A stretch of DNA of 10,214 nucleotides from positions 1-10,214 of the forward strand of contig CALAMX010000006.1 in assembly GCA_937925755.1 (NCBI GenBank), given 5' to 3'. Below the pieces are notes generated by a model. It was not told the DNA's origin. It did no database searches and worked only from the letters and a program-made list of their open reading frames with translations. Source of the stretch: an uncultured Burkholderiales bacterium (lineage in GTDB: Bacteria; Pseudomonadota; Gammaproteobacteria; Burkholderiales; Thiobacillaceae). This document shows positions 6,946 to 10,214 of this stretch, one piece after another (within the stretch, counting starts at the first letter, position 1; the number at the start of each line of letters is the position of its first letter). The translations under genes and the position numbers were made by a program.

Positions 6946-7716
6946 ATGGCCGCGCTACTGAGCGTCAACGCAGTAAGCAAGCGTTTCGGCGGCATCGTCG
7001 CCTTGGATGACGTAACACTCACTGTCCAGGAGGGCGAGATCTACGGCCTGATCGGCCCCAATGGGGCCGGCAAGACCACCTTGTTCAACTGCATGACGGG
7101 GCTCTACGGTGTGAGTCGCGGCGAGATCATGCTCGACGGCAAGCCCATCCACAACCGCAAGCCGCATCTGATCGTCGAGCAAGGCTTTGCCCGCACCTTC
7201 CAGAACATCCGGCTGTTCGCCAACATGACCGCCTTGGAGAACGTCCTGGTCGGCCGCCATGTGCGTACCCGCGCCGGGGTGTTCGGCGCCGTGCTGCGCG
7301 ATGCCGACACGCGGGCCGAAGAAGCGGCCAGCCGCGAGCGCGCCCGCGCCCTCCTCGACTTCGTCGGTCTGGCGAACAAAGGGCGCACGCTGGCCGGGCA
7401 CCTCGCATACGGCGAGCAGCGGCGGCTGGAGATCGCCCGTGCGCTCGCCACCGAACCGCGCCTGCTGGCGCTGGATGAGCCGGTAGCCGGCATGAATCCG
7501 GCCGAGCGACGGCAGATGGCGGAGCTATTCTTGCGCCTGCGCGCGCAGGGTGTGACCCTGCTGTTGATCGAGCACGACGTGAAGCTGGTCATGGGCTTGT
7601 GCGACCGGGTAGCGGTACTCGACTACGGCCGTAAGATCGCCGAGGGCACACCCGGCGCGGTACGCAGCGACCCGGCGGTGATCGCCGCTTACCTCGGCAC
7701 GGAGGCCGCCGCGTGA
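6946..7716 (+). CDS. livG: Branched-chain amino acid ABC transporter ATP-binding protein LivG
   Basis: A 256-residue ABC ATPase that powers transport with LivF. Walker A is GPNGAGKT (37-44), with the Q-loop Gln in ARTFQNIRLF (82-91). The signature region is LAYGEQRR (153-160) in place of the canonical LSGGQ, a change common in LivG proteins. Walker B is LLALDEP (173-179) with catalytic Glu178, and the H-loop His is at 210 (LLIEHD). The C-terminal GRKIAEGTPGAVRSDPAVIAAYLG is the typical LivG tail. It starts 5 bp after livM at an ATG with no strong Shine-Dalgarno, so coupling to livM translation is likely. It overlaps livF by 4 bp. Confidence 0.96.
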   Translation: MAALLSVNAVSKRFGGIVALDDVTLTVQEGEIYGLIGPNGAGKTTLFNCMTGLYGVSRGEIMLDGKPIHNRKPHLIVEQGFARTFQNIRLFANMTALENVLVGRHVRTRAGVFGAVLRDADTRAEEAASRERARALLDFVGLANKGRTLAGHLAYGEQRRLEIARALATEPRLLALDEPVAGMNPAERRQMAELFLRLRAQGVTLLLIEHDVKLVMGLCDRVAVLDYGRKIAEGTPGAVRSDPAVIAAYLGTEAAA

Positions 7717-8417
7717 GCCTGCTCACGATCAGACAGCTCAAGGTGGCCTATGGCGGCATCCAGGCCGTGCACGGCGTCGACCTCGTCGTAGAGGAGGGTG
7801 AGCTGGTCTGTCTGATCGGTGCCAATGGGGCCGGCAAGAGCAGCACCCTCAGGGCGCTGGCTGGACTCACCCACGCCAGTGGCGACATCCGTCTGGCCGG
7901 CCGGCGCTTGAACGGCCTACCGGCCCATGCCATCGCCCGCTTGGGGGTGGCCCTCGTGCCCGAGGGCCGCGGCATCTTCGCGCGCATGACGGTGGCCGAG
8001 AACCTGGCCATGGGCGCTTATACCCGTCGCGATGCCGGCGTGGCCGACGACCTCACCCGCGTCTACGACCTCTTCCCGCGCCTGGCCGAACGCCGCGGTC
8101 AGGTGGCGGGGACTCTGTCCGGCGGCGAACAGCAGATGCTGGCCATCGGGCGAGCGCTCATGAGCCGGCCGCGCCTGCTGTTGCTGGACGAGCCAAGCAT
8201 GGGGCTTGCACCGCTCATGGTGGGCAAGATCTACGAGACGATCCAGGCGATTGCCGGCACAGGGGTCACCATGCTCTTGGTCGAGCAAAACGCCCATCTG
8301 GCCCTACAGGTAAGCCAGCGGGCCTATGTCATGGAAAGCGGTCGCATCCGCCTCGCGGGCGCGAGCGCCGAACTGATGCGCGACCCGGCGGTGCAGAGCG
8401 CCTATTTGGGCGCCTGA
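7713..8417 (+). CDS. livF: Branched-chain amino acid ABC transporter ATP-binding protein LivF
   Basis: A 234-residue ABC ATPase, partner of LivG. Walker A is GANGAGKS (36-43), the Q-loop position carries Glu84 in VPEGRGIF (82-89), and the signature is LSGGEQQ (135-141). Walker B is LLLLDEP (155-161) with Glu160, and the switch position is Gln192 in LVEQNA (189-194). Glu at the Q-loop and Gln at the H-loop are usual for LivF, so they are not signs of inactivation. The GTG start shares GTGA with the livG stop, and GGAGG (7701-7705) inside livG lies seven bases upstream, so expression is well coupled. It is the last liv gene. No intrinsic terminator was seen in the 157 bp before the next gene. 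Confidence 0.96.
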   Translation: MSLLTIRQLKVAYGGIQAVHGVDLVVEEGELVCLIGANGAGKSSTLRALAGLTHASGDIRLAGRRLNGLPAHAIARLGVALVPEGRGIFARMTVAENLAMGAYTRRDAGVADDLTRVYDLFPRLAERRGQVAGTLSGGEQQMLAIGRALMSRPRLLLLDEPSMGLAPLMVGKIYETIQAIAGTGVTMLLVEQNAHLALQVSQRAYVMESGRIRLAGASAELMRDPAVQSAYLGA

Positions 8418-8471
8418 CGTTGCCGGCGCGCAACACTTGAATGGCCGCCGCGGCTAGGGTCATCGGCGAAC

Positions 8472-8500
8472 CGAATACTCTAATATTCGAATGATAAAAT
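8472..8500 (+). promoter_or_regulatory. Extended -10 promoter with overlapping palindromic operator candidate
   Basis: TGATAAAAT (8492-8500) matches the extended -10 form TGnTATAAT with one mismatch. Directly upstream, where the -35 would be, CGAATA (8472-8477) and TATTCG (8484-8489) form a perfect inverted repeat with a 6-bp spacer. The second arm is part of the palindrome ATTCGAAT (8485-8492). The patch is strikingly AT-rich for this genome. A regulator bound here would sit on the promoter. AT-rich palindromes of this sort are used by ArsR/SmtB-type repressors among others, but no regulator can be named from the sequence. Confidence 0.5.
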
Positions 8501-8509
8501 ATAAAGGCA

Positions 8510-8530
8510 GTGTGCGACTTCATTGCACAC
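8510..8530 (+). promoter_or_regulatory. Inverted repeat in the leader of the Met-rich protein gene
   Basis: GTGTGC (8510-8515) and GCACAC (8525-8530) are perfect inverted repeats separated by 9 bases. They lie just downstream of the expected transcription start and about 45 bp before the ATG. They could form an RNA hairpin or a second operator. The repeat is seen directly; its role is unknown. Confidence 0.4.
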
Positions 8531-8574
8531 ACAACGCCGAACGACCCAGCAACCGAAACCAACCGGAGTCACGT

Positions 8575-9276
8575 ATGAAACTCACCCCTCTCGTCAGCGC
8601 CCTAGGCCTTGCCCTCGCCAGCCAATTCGCCCTCGCGCAACAGGCCAGCGGCCCTGAACAGACCGCCGCGCAGCTCATGGATCCGGCCAAGGTCGTGCAA
8701 CCCATGCAGGATCCCAAGGCCGCCGTGCAGACCATGACCAACCTCATGGATCCGGCGACGATGATGATCATGCTGCAGCGCAGCATGGACCCGGCCACCT
8801 ACACCCGCATGGCCCAGTCCGGCATGTCGCCCGACATCCTGCGTGCCTATGCCGGTTTCCTGGACCCCGCCATGTACACCCGCTGGCTGGCCGCGGCCAT
8901 GGACCCGAACTTCTACACCGCTGCCATGGCCCCCATGCTCAACCCCAACCTGTATCTCAAGTGGATGACGGCCCCGCTCGATCCGCGCATGCTGCAGATG
9001 GCCGTCGCCCCGCTCAACCCCGCCCTGTACATGAACTGGGCCATGGCCCCGCTCGCCCCGGCCAACCTGAACCTGATGATGGCCCCGCTCAACCCCAATC
9101 TCTACGCCCAGTGGATGGCCGCAGCGATGAACCCGCAGACCTATGGGGTCTGGGGGGCCTTCCTCAACCCCGCCACCTACGGCAACATCCCCAACCCGTT
9201 CGCGACTCTGACCCAGCCGGCGCAGCAGCAAACCCCGGCGGCCGCCACCCCGGCGAATCCAGCCGAGAAGAAGTAA
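8575..9276 (+). CDS. Exported Met-rich tandem-repeat protein, unknown function
   Basis: A 233-residue protein with a clear Sec signal peptide, MKLTPLVSALGLALASQFAL, probably cleaved after Ala21 (ALA before QQ), so it is periplasmic or secreted. The ATG at 8575 has GGAG six bases upstream and begins the signal peptide; the frame is open to 8491, but that part reads as leader. From residue 34 to about 209 the chain consists of about 14 repeats of 12 or 13 residues with the loose pattern [LM]-[DN]-P-x-x-[Y/hydrophobic]-x-x-[W/M]-[M/A]-x-A-[A/P]. The repeat prolines fall at 37, 47, 60, 73, 86, 98, 111, 124, 137, 149, 162, 174, 187 and 199. Met makes up about a tenth of the protein (24 of 233); I see no Cys and no His. 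The C-terminal tail is Gln/Pro/Ala-rich and ends in Lys-Lys. I do not recognise a named family. A repetitive helical or solenoid surface, or a Met-based soft-metal or oxidant-responsive role, are only possibilities. It has its own promoter and terminator, so it is separate from the liv operon. Confidence 0.88.
   Translation: MKLTPLVSALGLALASQFALAQQASGPEQTAAQLMDPAKVVQPMQDPKAAVQTMTNLMDPATMMIMLQRSMDPATYTRMAQSGMSPDILRAYAGFLDPAMYTRWLAAAMDPNFYTAAMAPMLNPNLYLKWMTAPLDPRMLQMAVAPLNPALYMNWAMAPLAPANLNLMMAPLNPNLYAQWMAAAMNPQTYGVWGAFLNPATYGNIPNPFATLTQPAQQQTPAAATPANPAEKK
8674..9201 (+). repeat. Coding tandem repeats of 36/39 bp in the Met-rich protein
   Basis: The DNA encodes about 14 degenerate units, mostly 36 or 39 bp long. 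Conservation is stronger at protein than at DNA level. Some later units still share identical stretches, for example ATGGCCCCGCTC at 9043-9054 and 9079-9090, which suggests expansion by internal duplication followed by divergence. Confidence 0.8.
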
Positions 9277-9296
9277 GCCTGATACCCGAGGCGAGC

Positions 9297-9325
9297 AAGA
9301 GGGCGGGCTGGGGGCCCGCCCTTTT
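9297..9325 (+). terminator. Rho-independent terminator after the Met-rich protein gene
   Basis: GGGCGGGC (9301-9308) pairs with GCCCGCCC (9314-9321) around a 5-base loop. The stem can extend through the AAGA/TTTT flanks (9297-9300 with 9322-9325), and TTTT follows the right arm. It begins 20 bp after the stop codon. Confidence 0.85.
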
Positions 9326-9331
9326 CGTTTG

Positions 9332-9350
9332 CCGGCGCGGGGAGCGCCGG
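9332..9350. other. Second GC-rich hairpin beyond the terminator
   Basis: CCGGCGC (9332-9338) pairs perfectly with GCGCCGG (9344-9350) around GGGGA. It has no T run on either strand, so it is not itself a terminator. It may be a back-up structure or part of a small repeat cluster with the elements at 9382-9434. Confidence 0.45.
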
Positions 9351-9381
9351 ACCAATGGCGGCGTGGGCGGCAACTCAACCC

Positions 9382-9402
9382 AAAAACCTCGGTTGACCGC
9401 TT
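9382..9402 (+). repeat. 21-bp dispersed repeat, copy 2
   Basis: This segment begins AAAAACCTCGG and ends TTGACCGCTT, matching 19 of 21 bases with the reverse complement of 40-60. As at the left copy, it lies downstream of a gene in that gene's sense orientation, here the Met-rich protein gene. A REP-like element follows 9 bp later. Confidence 0.5.
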
Positions 9403-9519
9403 GATTCGTTTCCGGCTTACGCCGCTCCTACAGGTTGGACGCGCGCCTTCCCAAGGATAGGTGCGTTCTCATCGAAGCCATGATGAACTTGGAGCAGACG
9501 GCATAGAGTGATGTGACGG
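9403..9519. other. Intergenic gap between convergent genes
   Basis: This gap separates the convergent Met-rich protein gene and the cyclo-ligase gene. Apart from the REP-like element it holds an imperfect inverted repeat near 9465-9488 with no T tract on either strand, and no ORF with coding character. No terminator for the minus-strand cyclo-ligase gene was identified. Confidence 0.4.
9412..9434 (-). repeat. REP-like palindromic element
   Basis: Read on the minus strand this is CCTGTAGGAGCGGC followed by GTAAGCCGG. It comprises a GTAGGAGCGGC head and a short CGGC/GCCG palindrome around GTAA (9413-9424). This head-plus-palindrome form matches the GTAGGAGCGGC class of repetitive extragenic palindromes widespread in gamma- and some betaproteobacteria. 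Only one copy is seen here. Confidence 0.6.
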
Positions 9520-10167
9520 TTATGTCCCAGTGCCTGCGCGCCGGCCCTGCCGGCAGTCGTACACGCGCGCCTCGGTGATGACTAGATCCACCGGGATGTC
9601 CCAGGGGTCGTGCGGTAGGCGCTCGACCCGCTGTGCCTCGAAGGCGAGCCCTACCCGCAGCGGTTTACGCCAGTGACGACGGCGGCGGAGGTAGGCGAGG
9701 CTCGCGTCGTAATAGCCCCCCCCCATGCCCATGCGGTAGCCGGCATCGTCGAAGCCCAGCATCGGTAGGAAGACCACCTGTAGCCAGCCAATGCGCAGTC
9801 GGCTTGGCTGGTGGTCGTACTCGGGGATGCCGTAGCGGTTGACCGACCAGTGCCAGGGTAAGCCGCCTAGGCGGCTGAACCACAGCCGCCGACCGCCGTG
9901 CCAGCCACCGGCACGCGGGGGAAGTATGGGCAGATAACAGTGCGCCCCCATCCACAAGGCGCGGTTGAGCAGAGGCAGACAGTCCACCTCGCCCTTGGTC
10001 GGCACGTAGAAACCGATGCGCCAGCCACGCCGGAGGAGTCTGCGGCGCAAGGCCAGGCGCTCGATGGTACGCCCAGCACGCTCGCGCACCGCTTCCGGCA
10101 CTGCGGCACGGCGCGCGCGCAAGGCCTGTCGCAGCAAAGGCTTCTCAGAGGGTGCCGCCGTTGTCAT
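9520..10167 (-). CDS. fau: 5-formyltetrahydrofolate cyclo-ligase
   Basis: A 215-residue cytoplasmic enzyme that converts 5-formyltetrahydrofolate to 5,10-methenyltetrahydrofolate with ATP, returning a stored folate form to one-carbon metabolism. Family features in order: a basic N-terminal helix (LLRQALRARRAAVPEAVRER, 11-30), GFYVPTKGEVD (52-62) with the substrate-binding Glu60, and GIPEY (113-117). The ATP-binding glycine-rich loop MGMGGGYYD (146-154) and LPHDPWDIPVDLVITE (184-199) follow. Length is close to the usual 190-210. I place the start at the ATG (10165-10167). A TTG five codons upstream, at 10182, is an alternative and has AAGG six bases before it, so the exact start is uncertain. 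Either start overlaps the end of the next minus-strand gene, pointing to an operon with translational coupling. The RRRR-rich stretch at 161-167 makes the protein more basic than many homologues. Confidence 0.93.
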   Translation of the reverse strand: MTTAAPSEKPLLRQALRARRAAVPEAVRERAGRTIERLALRRRLLRRGWRIGFYVPTKGEVDCLPLLNRALWMGAHCYLPILPPRAGGWHGGRRLWFSRLGGLPWHWSVNRYGIPEYDHQPSRLRIGWLQVVFLPMLGFDDAGYRMGMGGGYYDASLAYLRRRRHWRKPLRVGLAFEAQRVERLPHDPWDIPVDLVITEARVYDCRQGRRAGTGT

Positions 10168-10214
10168 GGTCCCATCGATCAATCTCGGCCTTGAGGATGG
10201 CGTTGGGGCGGCCG
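10145..10214 (-). CDS. C-terminal end of an unidentified upstream gene (partial)
   Basis: The last 22 codons of a minus-strand gene cut by the right edge of the window. They read GRPNAILKAEIDRW, then DHDNGGTL and a TGA stop (10145-10147). Nearly all third positions are G or C, as in the established genes here, and the peptide looks like a normal soluble C-terminus, so I believe it is real although short. It overlaps the cyclo-ligase ATG by 23 bp. I cannot assign a function from this fragment. Confidence 0.5.
   Translation of the reverse strand, partial: GRPNAILKAEIDRWDHDNGGTL

Noticed and set aside
8418..8471. Terminator for the liv operon
   Set aside because: A GC-rich self-complementary stretch occurs near 8443-8453, but it has essentially no loop and no T run.
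8674..9201. CRISPR array or other non-coding tandem repeat
   Set aside because: The units are degenerate, in frame and protein-coding, without identical repeats or unique spacers.
8602..9378. 258-codon minus-strand ORF opposite the Met-rich repeat gene
   Set aside because: Its repetitive His/Gly/Val pattern is the mirror of the repeats on the other strand; it has no start context or domain.
9465..9488. Terminator for the minus-strand cyclo-ligase gene
   Set aside because: The inverted repeat is imperfect with a bulge and is not followed by a T run on the minus strand.

Overview
The window is high-GC DNA with G/C-rich third codon positions, ordinary sigma70-type promoters and Rho-independent terminators. 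It is most consistent with a proteobacterium. A small c551/c552-type cytochrome, a livKHMGF operon and a REP-like repeat with a GTAGGAGCGGC core suggest a respiring beta- or gammaproteobacterium. This placement is inference; no rRNA or other phylogenetic marker is present.

Left part (1-1187): a small conserved membrane-anchored protein of unknown function lies on the minus strand (65-484). It is followed by about 700 bp with little convincing coding content, holding a weak exported-protein ORF (736-1020) that may be frameshifted. A good sigma70 promoter (1135-1164) then drives a 673-residue thioredoxin-like, DUF255/YyaL-type protein (1188-3209). Next comes a periplasmic monohaem cytochrome c (3265-3567) with its own promoter and a strong terminator.

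Centre (3621-8417): a complete branched-chain amino acid (HAAT family) ABC transporter operon. LivK is a predicted lipoprotein binding protein, LivH and LivM are the permeases, and LivG and LivF the ATPases. Most junctions overlap or nearly abut. The exception is livK-livH, an 80-bp gap that can fold into a nested hairpin and probably sets a high binding-protein to permease ratio. The transporter would capture periplasmic branched-chain or related amino acids and import them using ATP.

Right part (8418-10214): a separately promoted gene encodes an exported, Met-rich protein built of about 14 tandem 12/13-residue [LM]-[DN]-P repeats (8575-9276). I do not recognise a named family, and it is the most novel-looking item in the window. 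Its upstream region carries an AT-rich palindrome cluster at the promoter and a second inverted repeat in the leader. A strong terminator, a second hairpin, a 21-bp repeat (an inverted partner of one at 40-60) and a REP-like element follow. The minus strand then carries 5-formyltetrahydrofolate cyclo-ligase, whose start overlaps the end of another minus-strand gene cut by the window edge.

No tRNA, rRNA, CRISPR array, transposase or phage gene was seen.
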